64,000 bases of DNA from NCBI GenBank assembly GCA_028819295.1, contig JAPPMA010000077.1:54080-118079 (forward strand). The letters are read 5' to 3'. Below the pieces are notes generated by a model. The model was not told the DNA's origin and ran no database searches. It worked only from the letters and a program-made list of their open reading frames with translations. Shown here one piece after another: positions 1 to 9,184 of this stretch. Source of the stretch: a bacterium (GTDB taxonomy: Bacteria; Actinomycetota; Acidimicrobiia; Acidimicrobiales; Bin134). Position numbers and translations under genes: made by a program. Within the stretch, counting starts at the first letter, position 1. Every line of letters begins with the position of its first letter.

Positions 1-677
1 CCCTGGTTGTCGATTGCCTGGAGGGTGTAGTAGCCGTCGGTGGCCATCTCTGAGGTGGCGGCAGTCGGGACCCCCACGAACCGGCCTGGCAGCAGCCTCG
101 TGAGGTTCACCCTCCGCCTTTCAAAGCCCGACCAGCTCATATGGTCGTCCGAATAGACGGTGATCTCCCGTCTGCCTCGCCAGAGCTTGCGGTATTCGCC
201 AGTCACCACACACAGCACGTATTCGTCGAGCACGTCGAGGGCGTCTTGCGACCCGGAGTCGCACGCGTCGCAGGCGCAGTCTGGAATCACTTCCAAGACG
301 GCGGCGGGGTCGCCAGCGCCAATTGCGACGCCTGGCCATTCAACTTCTTCGAAGCCGGTCATTGCCACAACGAGTGGGGTTGCGCCCGGCGCCCGCGGCA
401 CCGCCCGGATCGTGCGGGCCGCTGGGATTCTTGGCGGCTCCTGCCAGACCACTTCCGCTTCTAGCTCTATCTCGGCCAGGCCCGCGTCGGTCAGCGCCTT
501 GAACCATGCTTCGGCCCGGACCGCCAAGATTTCCCACCTTTGCGGGTTCGTAACCCGTGAGTACTCCTCTTCCAGAGGCATTCGATCAGGGTGAGGGTCC
601 GGCCACCCGGGCAGCCCGCGTCCCGCCTCGACGAACGCAGCATCCACCGCGGCCACCAGCTCTTCTACGGAACCCAC
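1..677 (-). CDS. DUF6226 family protein, 3' end off the window
   Basis: About 225 codons are open from a GTG at 675-677 to the left edge, so the C-terminus is missing. The frame upstream closes at a TGA near 702-704 with no ATG between, which is why a GTG start is chosen. The N-terminal third carries WPDPHPDRMP, EEEYSRVTNP and RWEILAVRAEAW, and a later segment reads DCACDACDSGSQDALDVLDE. From memory this pattern, including the Cys/Asp-rich block, is that of the actinobacterial DUF6226 family, whose function is unknown. It has no signal peptide or membrane segment in the visible part. Overlapping open frames on both strands here are GC-driven shadows. Confidence 0.75.
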   Translation of the reverse strand, partial: MGSVEELVAAVDAAFVEAGRGLPGWPDPHPDRMPLEEEYSRVTNPQRWEILAVRAEAWFKALTDAGLAEIELEAEVVWQEPPRIPAARTIRAVPRAPGATPLVVAMTGFEEVEWPGVAIGAGDPAAVLEVIPDCACDACDSGSQDALDVLDEYVLCVVTGEYRKLWRGRREITVYSDDHMSWSGFERRRVNLTRLLPGRFVGVPTAATSEMATDGYYTLQAIDNQ

Positions 678-749
678 CCCACCATGATGACCCAGCCCAC
701 ATCAACGCACGCGGCGATTTCATGCGTGTGCCGCCTCCAAGAAGAGACA

Positions 750-774
750 GAGACCGCCGTTAGACGGCGGTCTC
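750..774. terminator. Perfect 10-bp hairpin, possible terminator
   Basis: A perfect inverted repeat (GAGACCGCCG, 5-nt loop TTAGA, CGGCGGTCTC) lies between the DUF6226 start and the tRNA-Cys gene. There is no T-tract on either side, as is common for actinobacterial terminators, so it could equally be a protein-binding palindrome or part of a small RNA. The rest of 678-917 shows no convincing gene; a small palindrome (GACCAT/ATGGTC) sits at 830-843. Confidence 0.35.
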
Positions 775-917
775 GACCCTACCGGCGAAGCGATAGGGGT
801 GGTACAAGGAATTTACAACGAGGCAGGTAGACCATCAATGGTCACAGATGCTGAATGCCTCAATTTTCGGTGTGGAAGCTTGAATTCGGTCGGATTGGGC
901 ATGCGGAGGCCACACCT

Positions 918-991
918 GCGCCGGTGCCCGAGCGGACTAAGGGAGTGGCCTGCAAAGCCATGATTCACGGGTTCAAATCCCGTCCGGCGCT
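918..991 (+). tRNA. tRNA-Cys (anticodon GCA)
   Basis: The 74-nt gene folds as a cloverleaf. The acceptor strands GCGCCGG and CCGGCGC pair perfectly and the discriminator is U, as expected for cysteine tRNA. The anticodon stem is GTGGC/GCCAT around loop CTGCAAA, giving anticodon GCA. The T arm is ACGGG/CCCGT with loop TTCAAAT. The CCA end is not encoded. The gene lies directly upstream of the copper gene, so any longer reading of that gene into this region is wrong. Confidence 0.95.
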
Positions 992-1016
992 CCCTAGGCA
1001 GCAAAGACATTGTCCT

Positions 1017-2633
1017 TTGCTAGCTTCGAAGCCCATCAGGGGAACGTTTCGTTCTGCTCAACGGGCTTTGGCTGCATCGTTACTAGTGCTGGTGGGCACC
1101 ATAGTCCTGGCAGTCTCCTGGCCCGAGTCAGTGGCGGCTCACACCGAGTTGGAATCTTCCCAGCCCTCTGACGGGGACCTCGTCAGCCAATCGATCTCGC
1201 AGATTTCGCTCACTTTTTCCCGACCGGTTGAGCCGGTCTCCAACGGGATGACCGCCTTCGATGAACGGGGTGTCGAACATGAACCCGTTGCTGTCGACTC
1301 GGTCGACGGGAAAACCTGGACGATGAGCTACGAAGCGCCGCTTCCTGACGGCAGGTACGAGGTTTACTGGCGAGTAGCATCCGCCGACGGCCACTTCATC
1401 GAAGGGGCGTTCGCGTTCACTGTCGCTGTTCAAGAACCCGAGCCGACTGTCTCGCCGTCGCCAAGCCTCCAAGAAACACAAGACGGGAAGATTTCAGAGT
1501 CCCTCGTCAATCCTGATGAGCCAGGTGTATCTGCTTCACCTCGCGTCACGCCGACGCACGCTGCCCCCGAAATGGAGAATCCCCCCACCCAGCCAACAAC
1601 ACCACCAGCCGCCTCGACACCAAGTGTCACCTCAGGCAACGACGGTACGCGCCCAGCGTCGTCACCTACTGCGGCTCCCGCCGAGACCGCTGTGGAAGGG
1701 CGCACCCCTCCCTCGTCGTTTTCCTCCGTACAGCGTCATAACTCGGCGGTCACGGGATCTCAGCGCATCGCTGAAGCGACCCGAATCCTGATCTTCCTGG
1801 CCACCATGGGCATCGTGGGCGGGTTGGCATTCATGGCCTTTGTCGTTCGCGACGAGCCCCTTGACTCAGACCGCGCTCGTAAATGGGTGGGCGCCGGCGG
1901 AATAGTGCTAACCGCAAGCGCGGCTTTGGCATCTCTGAATCGAGCGGTCGTGATCGAACGCGAATGGTCGGCGTTCTGGTCTCCTGACGCAATCGCCGAC
2001 GCTGTTTCGACTCACTTCGGTGTGGCGGCAGGACTGCGTCTCGCAGGCGGAATCGCCTTGGTCGTCACCCTGCTCCGCGCCGCCGCAAGCCCACCGAGGC
2101 AGTGGACTGTTGCGACCGCGCTGACGGGCGGCGCGCTAGTCATCGCTTCGTTTGCTTTCGACGGACACACAGTTACCGAAGGACCCAGGTGGCTACATTC
2201 CGTTGCCAGCGTGAGCCATGTGAGCGCCGCAGCGGTTTGGAGCGGCGGCGTCGTTTTGATGGTCGACCTCCTCTGGCGTCGACGCCGCCGCGGCGCAGAC
2301 GTGTACCGGCCATTGATGCGATTCTCACGGATGGCGGCTACTTCGCTCGTTCTGGCCGGCGCAACGGGCACGGCTATGGCGATTATCGTTCTCGACCGCT
2401 TCGCCGATCTCTGGTCAACTCCGTGGGGCCGACTTCTGCTGGCCAAGATTGCCCTTGTCGCAGTGGCCGCGGCCATCGGCGGTCATAACCGCTGGGTGCT
2501 CATCCCCGCCATCAAGGAAAACGGGCAGGCCGCCATTCACCGACGCCTGCGTCTAGCTGCTGTGACAGAGGCGGTTGCCTTGCTGGGCGTCGCCGTTGTC
2601 GCTGCGTTCTTGGTGGCAGCAGCAGCGGCATAG
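1017..2633 (+). CDS. CopC-CopD fusion, copper resistance/import protein
   Basis: About 538 aa. A basic N-terminus and hydrophobic signal segment end near AVSWPESVAAH, leaving a histidine at the start of the mature CopC domain, the usual copper ligand. CopC follows (motifs TFSRPVEP and SADGHFIEG, the latter with the Asp-x-His ligand pair), then a Pro/Thr/Ser-rich linker of about 110 residues. The C-terminal half is a CopD-like membrane domain with about eight helices. This architecture is common in actinobacteria and is thought to bind periplasmic copper and pass it across the membrane. The start is uncertain: a TTG at 1017 is taken because the frame further upstream runs into the tRNA; TTG 1068 is an alternative. 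Confidence 0.85.
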   Translation: MLASKPIRGTFRSAQRALAASLLVLVGTIVLAVSWPESVAAHTELESSQPSDGDLVSQSISQISLTFSRPVEPVSNGMTAFDERGVEHEPVAVDSVDGKTWTMSYEAPLPDGRYEVYWRVASADGHFIEGAFAFTVAVQEPEPTVSPSPSLQETQDGKISESLVNPDEPGVSASPRVTPTHAAPEMENPPTQPTTPPAASTPSVTSGNDGTRPASSPTAAPAETAVEGRTPPSSFSSVQRHNSAVTGSQRIAEATRILIFLATMGIVGGLAFMAFVVRDEPLDSDRARKWVGAGGIVLTASAALASLNRAVVIEREWSAFWSPDAIADAVSTHFGVAAGLRLAGGIALVVTLLRAAASPPRQWTVATALTGGALVIASFAFDGHTVTEGPRWLHSVASVSHVSAAAVWSGGVVLMVDLLWRRRRRGADVYRPLMRFSRMAATSLVLAGATGTAMAIIVLDRFADLWSTPWGRLLLAKIALVAVAAAIGGHNRWVLIPAIKENGQAAIHRRLRLAAVTEAVALLGVAVVAAFLVAAAAA

Positions 2634-2708
2634 CGTGAATCCACTTCCACGCCTACACGCAACCCAGGGACCACCATTCTCTACTGCTCTGCTGGGTGAT
2701 TTTGCCGT

Positions 2709-3761
2709 CTAGAAGAGCGGCCGGACGAGATCGGCCACTCTTTGACCTGCTCCCGGAGCGGTCTGCACCCCGGTGCCGCCAAGACCGGCGCACCAAATGA
2801 AGGTTGGGTCGTCCTCGTGGGGTCGGATTACCGGGCGACGATCAGAGGTGAAGACGCGAAGGCCCGCCCAAGCCCGGCGCACACTTCTGATCTGAAGCGT
2901 GGTGTGAGCGTTGATCCGGTCGATGGCGTAGGCCACGTCCAGCTCTTCGGCGCGAGGGTCTCCCGGAGCAATCGGGGTCTCATCGGCGGGGGAGCAGAGC
3001 ACAAGGCCACCGGCTTCGGGCTTGAAGTAGAAGGAGCTGTCCGCGGCCACCACCATGGAGAAGTCTCGATTGCCGACCGAAATCGGCGACACGAATGCGG
3101 TGCGCTTCAGTGCTCGGAAGCCGATTGGCGCCAGGCCTGATCGTTCGGCCAACTCGTCGGCCCACGCGCCCGCCGCATTGACGAGCACCCGTGCCCTAAT
3201 TCCCAAACCGCCCTCCACCAGCCAGTGCCAATTTTGGCGGCGAAGGCTGGCAGCCTCTGAGGCGAGGTGTACTTCAGCCCCGTGTTGGGTGGCGCCGCGT
3301 ACCAGGGCGCGCAAAAGACCGTCGACGTCGATGTCGCACACTCCGGTTTGCCAAGCAACGGCGGCAATTGCCTCCGGTCGCAGCACCGGACACATCCCCA
3401 GCGCCACGTCAAAGTCAATTGGCGCAGCGCCGGGGAGGTCTCGGTTCGCCCCCTTGGGATCGCGGGGATAGATCCAGAGCAGCTCTCGGGGGGTCAGGAG
3501 CGGATATTCGGCCATCCCTTCGGCGGAGGATGCAAGAAATGGCCTCCCGTTCTCAGTCAGCTCGTCGTTTTCCTGCCCTCCATAGCCAGGAACCAGCGTG
3601 GCTGCCGAGCGACTCGTGCTATGAGTGCCCAACTCGGCTTCCCGCTCCACCAGCACAGTGTCGAGCCCTTCTCGAGCCAGGTGATAAGCACACGACGCGC
3701 CGGCGATACCGCCACCGATGACGGCGACATCTACCGCTCGATTCCGCTGCTGTGACCTCAT
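2709..3761 (-). CDS. FAD-dependent oxidoreductase, D-amino-acid/sarcosine oxidase (DAO) family
   Basis: 350 aa. The N-terminus VDVAVIGGGIAGASCAYHLA is a Rossmann FAD-binding motif, followed by the Glu of LVERE that binds the FAD ribose. The C-terminal segment WCAGLGGTGVQTAPGAG is the second flavin-contacting motif of DAO enzymes. Such enzymes oxidise amines or imino acids (glycine, sarcosine, proline-like or D-amino acids); the substrate cannot be read here. The ATG at 3761 is 5 bp from the stop of the upstream permease gene, so this is the last gene of the transporter operon and probably oxidises the imported compound or a breakdown product. Confidence 0.87.
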   Translation of the reverse strand: MRSQQRNRAVDVAVIGGGIAGASCAYHLAREGLDTVLVEREAELGTHSTSRSAATLVPGYGGQENDELTENGRPFLASSAEGMAEYPLLTPRELLWIYPRDPKGANRDLPGAAPIDFDVALGMCPVLRPEAIAAVAWQTGVCDIDVDGLLRALVRGATQHGAEVHLASEAASLRRQNWHWLVEGGLGIRARVLVNAAGAWADELAERSGLAPIGFRALKRTAFVSPISVGNRDFSMVVAADSSFYFKPEAGGLVLCSPADETPIAPGDPRAEELDVAYAIDRINAHTTLQIRSVRRAWAGLRVFTSDRRPVIRPHEDDPTFIWCAGLGGTGVQTAPGAGQRVADLVRPLF

Positions 3762-3766
3762 TCGTC

Positions 3767-4705
3767 CTATTGCGGTCGGCGCTGGGACCAAGAGTCGATG
3801 GCCACTGCCCCCAGTATCACGCCTCCCTGGATGACCCGCTGCCAGATCGGATCGACTTGGTGCAGGTTGAAGCCGTTCACCATCAGGGCAATGAAGAAAG
3901 CCCCCGCAACGGTGCGCCATACCGCGCCCTCTCCCCCTGAGATCGACGTTCCTCCGACAACCACCGCAGCGATGACTCCGAAAACGAAGCTGAAGTCATC
4001 CGAGGGCAGAGCGGAAAGCGACCGAGATGACGACACCACCCCGGCCAGCCCGGCCGCGGCCCCCGCCAACCCGAACGCGATCGTCTTCACACGAGCAACG
4101 GGAATACCGGCCAAACGGGCTGCTTCGGCATTTCCCCCGGTGGCATAGACGTGGCGACCGAAACGAGTGCGGCTCAACAACACCCAGGCCACTGCGACCA
4201 CCCCGAAGGCTATCCAGGTTGCCGTGGTCAGGTTCCAGAAGCGGGTTCGAGCAATTGCCGGGTAGGCGTCGGTTGAAGCCCGCAAGACGCTTCGATCACT
4301 GATCAAGAATCCGGCGCCGAAGACCATGAACGAAGTGGCCAGGGTGGCGATGAAGGAATTGACCTTCAACCTGGTCACAATCAGTCCATTGGCCATACCG
4401 ACCCCTAGTCCGACGGCCACCCCGACAAGCACGGCCAGGGGGGCGTTGCCAGTGGCGTTCTCAACTTGGAGGGCGAACAGCGGCGCCACGACGAACACCG
4501 AGGCCACCGATAGGTCGAATCCGCCGGCTATCATCGCGATGGTGGCGAACGAGGCTGCTATGAGCAGTGCTGACTGCTGGTCCAAGACATTGCGGAAGTT
4601 GGCCTGGCTGAGGAAGCTGTCGGTCGTCGCGGCAAGGAAGGCAAACAGGGCAACCGTGACGATTGCGATGCCGTAACGGCGCAGAACATGCACGAATCGG
4701 GTCAC
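3767..4705 (-). CDS. Sugar-type ABC transporter permease (RbsC family)
   Basis: About 312 aa with eight to ten hydrophobic helices. The segment TIAMIAGGFDLSVASVFVVA matches the conserved signature of ribose/nucleoside-type permeases (usually GGIDLSVG). It forms the membrane channel with the double ATPase and the lipoprotein encoded just upstream. The chosen start is a GTG at 4705 with AGGA eight bases ahead, right after the ATPase stop at 4710; ATGs at 4750 and 4774 would overlap the ATPase gene by 41-65 bp. Purines, ureides and various sugars are all substrates of this family. Confidence 0.88.
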   Translation of the reverse strand: MTRFVHVLRRYGIAIVTVALFAFLAATTDSFLSQANFRNVLDQQSALLIAASFATIAMIAGGFDLSVASVFVVAPLFALQVENATGNAPLAVLVGVAVGLGVGMANGLIVTRLKVNSFIATLATSFMVFGAGFLISDRSVLRASTDAYPAIARTRFWNLTTATWIAFGVVAVAWVLLSRTRFGRHVYATGGNAEAARLAGIPVARVKTIAFGLAGAAAGLAGVVSSSRSLSALPSDDFSFVFGVIAAVVVGGTSISGGEGAVWRTVAGAFFIALMVNGFNLHQVDPIWQRVIQGGVILGAVAIDSWSQRRPQ

Positions 4706-4709
4706 CAGA

Positions 4710-6251
4710 TCAGTCCTGCTGCGAGCCCGATGCCGATGGGGAGTTGCCATGGTGTTCCGTATCGAATGCGGCATTGAGGATGTTGGCTTCAGTCAGTTCC
4801 TCTCCCGCGAATTCGGCCACGATCTGGCCGGAGCGCATGACCAGCACGCGATGACTCATCTCCACGAGATCCTCCAGCTCCGACGACACCAACAACACGG
4901 CACAACCTGATTGGGCAAGCTGGCCGATTACGTCGTATATCGCTCGCTTCGATCCGACATCCACCCCCCTGGTTGGCTCATCGGCGATGAAGAGCCGGGG
5001 CTGGCCCAGCATGGCCCGGGCAAAGAGAACCTTCTGCTGATTGCCCCCGGAAAGAGTGCCCACTGGCTCCGACAAGCCCTCGGCCCTCACACCGGCCTCT
5101 TGGATCGCTTGGCCGGCCGCGGCTTCCTCCTGTTTGACCCGAATCCCAAACCGTCCCATGAATCGCCGAAGATGGGGCAGCGTGGTGTTGTCCCTCACCG
5201 AGAGACCCACCACCAAACCCTGATCCCGGCGGGATTCGGGAATCAACGAGATCCCCTTGGACAGCCCATCCTCCACAGTTCCCGACAGACGGCTGCCCGA
5301 GATTTCAACGGTACCGGTACTGGCGCGGGTGGCTCCGTACACCGCATGGGCCACCTCGCTGCGGCCAGCCCCGACAAGCCCGCCCAGTCCTAAGATCTCT
5401 CCCTTCTTGATGCTGAAGGAAACGTCGGAGAACTCGCCGATCCGACCGAGGCCGTTCACGCGTACTACGACGGGGGCATCTTGTGGCGGGGTAGGGGGCT
5501 TGGGGGGATATGCGTCTCCGATGGAACGGCCAGTCATTCCTTCTACCAGCGACTCGTAGGTCTCGTCTGCTGCGGGAGCAGTGCGGACCACACGGCCGTC
5601 TCGCATGACCGTGACCGTGTCAGCAACCGACAAGACCTCATTGAGAAAATGTGACACGTACACCACGGCCACTCCTCTGTCGGCAAGCTCGCGGACCGTG
5701 CGGCACAGCTCAACCGCCTCGTGGCTGGCCAATCGAGCAGTGGGCTCGTCGAAGACGACCAGCCGGGACTGCCGCCCAAGGGCTCGCAGGATTTCGACCT
5801 TTTGCTGATCGGCCACCGACAGCGAGCCGACTTTCTTGTCCAAGGGGATGTGAAGGCCGTGCTGGGCAACCAGCGTTTCCACTCTCTGGCGATTGCCCCG
5901 GTCGCTCACTAGGGGGCCGATGCATTCCTCGGTTCCCAGGACAATGTTGTCCACCACCCCCAGGGCGGGAAGCAGCGACAGTTCTTGGGCGACGCCGACA
6001 CATCCATGGGACGCCGCCTCGTCGGGTCCGCTCAGCTTGATCGGCGAACCGTCCAGAATCAGCCGGCCCTGGTCAGGGGCATGAATCCCGAGGAGAACCC
6101 GGCCGAGGGTGGACTTGCCCGCGCCGTTCTCTCCAACAAGCCCATGCACCCGACCGGCATGGAAGTCAACCGAGACATCAGACAGGGCCCGGGTGGCGCC
6201 GAAGCGCTTGCTGACGTTTCGCACGCTCACTAACGCTCTGCCACCGGTCAT
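4710..6251 (-). CDS. Sugar-type ABC transporter ATP-binding protein (RbsA-like, two ATPase domains)
   Basis: 513 aa with two nucleotide-binding domains. The first has Walker A GENGAGKST and Walker B VVFDEPTARL. The second has the usual degenerate Walker A (GLVGAGRSE), the signature LSGGNQQKVLFARAM and Walker B FIADEPTRGVD. Duplicated ATPases of this kind energise ribose/nucleoside-class importers. ATG 6251 has a strong AGGAG eight bases upstream; longer readings lack support. It sits between the binding-protein gene (stop 6307) and the permease gene, forming one operon. Confidence 0.92.
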   Translation of the reverse strand: MTGGRALVSVRNVSKRFGATRALSDVSVDFHAGRVHGLVGENGAGKSTLGRVLLGIHAPDQGRLILDGSPIKLSGPDEAASHGCVGVAQELSLLPALGVVDNIVLGTEECIGPLVSDRGNRQRVETLVAQHGLHIPLDKKVGSLSVADQQKVEILRALGRQSRLVVFDEPTARLASHEAVELCRTVRELADRGVAVVYVSHFLNEVLSVADTVTVMRDGRVVRTAPAADETYESLVEGMTGRSIGDAYPPKPPTPPQDAPVVVRVNGLGRIGEFSDVSFSIKKGEILGLGGLVGAGRSEVAHAVYGATRASTGTVEISGSRLSGTVEDGLSKGISLIPESRRDQGLVVGLSVRDNTTLPHLRRFMGRFGIRVKQEEAAAGQAIQEAGVRAEGLSEPVGTLSGGNQQKVLFARAMLGQPRLFIADEPTRGVDVGSKRAIYDVIGQLAQSGCAVLLVSSELEDLVEMSHRVLVMRSGQIVAEFAGEELTEANILNAAFDTEHHGNSPSASGSQQD

Positions 6252-6306
6252 GGCCTGATCTCCTAATTCCGCCCCTTCCGCTTCGACCTCAGCGTAGGCC
6301 GATCGA

Positions 6307-7452
6307 TCAGCCAGCCCACTGGGGACTGAACAACGACACATTGTCAATGGTCATCAACCCGTCATCGGGCAGATCAACCAGGGGGTCCACGCCGCCGAAA
6401 TCGGGGCCGCCCTGAAGGGCCGACACCATGGCCTGCATAGCAATCCGCCCCTCATCGCCAGGTGCCCCGAAGACTCCGGCGTACCAGCGTCCGCTGGCGA
6501 TGCCTTCGATCGCAGGCACGGAGCCACCTAGACCGATCAGCTTGACCTGGTCGAGCTTGCCCTCGTCGCTGAGCACAATTTCAGCTCCCTGCACCGACTG
6601 GTCAGCGCCCACCAAGACATTGAAGTTTGGTGCGACTTGCAGGATGTCTTGCGTGGCGTTGATCCCTCCCTCGGGTCCGAGGTACTGGCCTTCACCCTCC
6701 GCAACTATGGAAATTGCAGGATATGCCGCGATGACCTCGTCGAACCCGGCGCGCAGCGCATCGTCAAGGGGGACGCCCTTGATGCCATAGATCCAGACGA
6801 CTTCGCATGGGTCCAGGTCGCCGCAGGCTCGCACAGCCAGGTCGCCGAGGCGTTTGCCGTTCTGGAACGGTGCGGCCATGACACTCGCGCTCACGCCCTC
6901 AACCTGGGGTTCTGATGTTGTGAAGTCTTCGCCCACCACTTGGTTGAGGATGACAACCTCCATCCCCGCGGCGAGCGCTGCCTCGATGTCTGGGGCTGAG
7001 GCAATGCCATTTATCGAGACAAGGATCACGCCGTCGTAGATGCCAGCGGCGATGGCATCTTGGAACTGTGTTGTCTGCAAACTGGGATTGAACTGGGCGT
7101 CGAACTCGGTGATCTCGACGTTTTCAGCCGCAGCCACCGTCTCTATTTCCTGTCTCGAGGCGAGGAGCCATGTGTTGGCCGAGCTGGCCGACAGATAGGC
7201 CACCCGGAATGGCTCATCGTCCGCCTCTTCCGTCGGCGCCATAGTTACCTCCGGTGCAGCGGTTGACTCTGGGGCTGACGTCGCCTCCTGGACAGCGGTT
7301 GCCTCTGGGGTGGGCGCCGTCTCCTGAACAGCGGTACCCGCCGGCGCAGCGGTGTCGTCATCATCGTTGCCGCATGCGGCAACACCCATTGCAACAACAA
7401 CAACGAGGGCCAGCCACATCAACAGGCGTCTGGTTCGCTTGGTAGCTGCCAT
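6307..7452 (-). CDS. Sugar-type ABC transporter substrate-binding lipoprotein
   Basis: 381 aa. A type II signal peptide ends in the lipobox GVAAC, followed by Asp-rich and Thr/Pro/Glu-rich spacer sequence (about 45 residues) that tethers the protein outside the membrane. The remainder is a periplasmic-binding-protein type 1 fold of the ribose/autoinducer-binding class. ATG 7452 has AGGAG seven bases upstream. First gene of the importer operon with the double ATPase, permease and FAD oxidase. The ligand is unknown; the neighbourhood suggests a hydantoin, ureide or modified amino acid rather than a plain sugar. Confidence 0.9.
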   Translation of the reverse strand: MAATKRTRRLLMWLALVVVVAMGVAACGNDDDDTAAPAGTAVQETAPTPEATAVQEATSAPESTAAPEVTMAPTEEADDEPFRVAYLSASSANTWLLASRQEIETVAAAENVEITEFDAQFNPSLQTTQFQDAIAAGIYDGVILVSINGIASAPDIEAALAAGMEVVILNQVVGEDFTTSEPQVEGVSASVMAAPFQNGKRLGDLAVRACGDLDPCEVVWIYGIKGVPLDDALRAGFDEVIAAYPAISIVAEGEGQYLGPEGGINATQDILQVAPNFNVLVGADQSVQGAEIVLSDEGKLDQVKLIGLGGSVPAIEGIASGRWYAGVFGAPGDEGRIAMQAMVSALQGGPDFGGVDPLVDLPDDGLMTIDNVSLFSPQWAG

Positions 7453-7555
7453 CAGACATCTCCTTCTCCAGGCATGGTGCTCGGTTCGAGCCAAGACAGG
7501 GCACCTTAGAACGGAGGCAATGAATTGAATATGGGCAGTTCGAACAAATAAATGT

Positions 7556-9154
7556 CTAAAGAAGTGCGTTCTGCATCGTCTGGGTTGGCTGACGATTGAT
7601 GCGAAGAACTCGACAGGCCAATTGAAGCGAAAGGCGGGTCTCGGGGTCTTCCAGATTGACGCCCAGAACATCCACAATGCGGCGAATTCGATTGGCGACG
7701 GTATTGCGGTGAACGAGCAGCTGATGGGCGGCATCTGTGGTCGAACAGCTCGCGTCGAGGTACACCTCAAGGGTTCTGAGCAGCTCATGGTCGCTGTCCA
7801 ACGCGAGCACAGGATCGAGGATGGAGCGAGCGTAACGGGCAAAGTCCTCCGAGCTGAACCAGCCCATAAGCACGCGCTGGACACCAAGCTGGTCGATGTG
7901 TGCGGCTCCTGAGGATCTGCTCGAACCAGCATTGGCAATGAGCGCCGCCTCATGCGCCTCAGTCAAGGACAATCGCAGCCCGCTGAGGTCAGGGTAGGGG
8001 CGGCCTATTCCTCCGTGAGCCTGCAAGCCGGAGTGCATGCTGACGAATTCGGTGAGGGCATCGTCGAGCCTTTGCACCATGGAGGCGTAGGTCTCCACCG
8101 CGGGCTCAACCGGCTCGGTCACCCAGCCGCTCCACCCGTCGTTCCGCTCCACCAGCGGACCGTCGAGCCCCACCCCTCGCAGGCGCTCGCGGACCTCAGC
8201 ATGAAGGTCGATGATTCGGGCGGTGTCTCCACCTTGGAGCTTTATGTGCAGACCGGTGTTCCAGCCCGCCGCACTCCATCCCAGTTCCAGCATCTGATTC
8301 TGAATGTCGCGCTCATGGAGGTCGCTTGAAGCCAAGAGCTCATTGAGGACGGCAATGCGGCGGCGGGCATCGCTTTCTGAGCGGACTCGTGTCGATGCCA
8401 GCAGAGCTGTGAGATACCAAGCCGCAATCTGGAGAAGCGACTGCAAGAGACGCTGGCTCCCGTCCGATCCTTCGCGTTCGGCCAGCAGCCAGTAGTCAGC
8501 AGCTTCTCCAGGGGCTAGCACGATCTCGGTGCTGTGCAAGGCAGCCTCAGACGAATGGTCGACGAGATAGGGGTTGCCCGATGCCAGCCTGCGCCCACCG
8601 ATTTCAATGGGCTCGCCAGCGGCGACACTGAGATCGCGGCCGATCAAACACACACGCGAGGCACTGAGCTCTGCGATGACCGCGAGCACGTCTTCCGCGC
8701 TGTCCAGGCGCATCTGGCTCAGTGAAGTCAGCAACGCATGGATGGTGGAAGCCTGTTCAACATCTGCTGCCCATAGATGAGCGCGCAGCTGATGGGTAAT
8801 GGTCATGGCATCGGCATCGAGCAATACGATCAACGGCACACCGAACCGGTTGGCCAGGCGCTGGACGCTAATGCCTAGCTCGAATCCGGGATTGGCAATG
8901 ATGAGGGCAACGGCGCCAGCCTCGGCGATCACCCGAATGGCAACGTCGATCTGGTAGCGATGCTCTCCGATGTTGGCCGCATCGAATACGACCAGTTCTC
9001 CGGCTCGAGGCGGTGAATCGCTCTTGAGCCGCATGCAAAGAACGGCGTCCACAACGGTCGCGTCCAGCCCAGCTTCACCGGCAAGGAACTCGGCATCCTT
9101 GAGGGCAGGCGACGCCAGGAGTTCCCTCACCCGGAGATGGCGGTCACCACTCAT
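7556..9154 (-). CDS. PucR family transcriptional regulator
   Basis: 532 aa. An N-terminal PucR sensor domain (about residues 10-130) precedes a variable middle and the C-terminal PucR helix-turn-helix, seen as LEVYLDASCSTTDAAHQLLV then HRNTVANRIRRI. Members named after Bacillus PucR control purine/allantoin breakdown; others control amino-acid and hydantoin use. It lies between the importer operon and the hydrolase genes, on the same strand, and is the obvious local regulator of both. Confidence 0.9.
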   Translation of the reverse strand: MSGDRHLRVRELLASPALKDAEFLAGEAGLDATVVDAVLCMRLKSDSPPRAGELVVFDAANIGEHRYQIDVAIRVIAEAGAVALIIANPGFELGISVQRLANRFGVPLIVLLDADAMTITHQLRAHLWAADVEQASTIHALLTSLSQMRLDSAEDVLAVIAELSASRVCLIGRDLSVAAGEPIEIGGRRLASGNPYLVDHSSEAALHSTEIVLAPGEAADYWLLAEREGSDGSQRLLQSLLQIAAWYLTALLASTRVRSESDARRRIAVLNELLASSDLHERDIQNQMLELGWSAAGWNTGLHIKLQGGDTARIIDLHAEVRERLRGVGLDGPLVERNDGWSGWVTEPVEPAVETYASMVQRLDDALTEFVSMHSGLQAHGGIGRPYPDLSGLRLSLTEAHEAALIANAGSSRSSGAAHIDQLGVQRVLMGWFSSEDFARYARSILDPVLALDSDHELLRTLEVYLDASCSTTDAAHQLLVHRNTVANRIRRIVDVLGVNLEDPETRLSLQLACRVLRINRQPTQTMQNALL

Positions 9155-9184
9155 CTTTCGAAACTATCGAATTGCTCCCTGTCG

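Noticed and set aside
855..1016. N-terminal extension of the CopC-CopD gene
   Set aside because: The extension covers the tRNA-Cys gene; the signal peptide begins after it.
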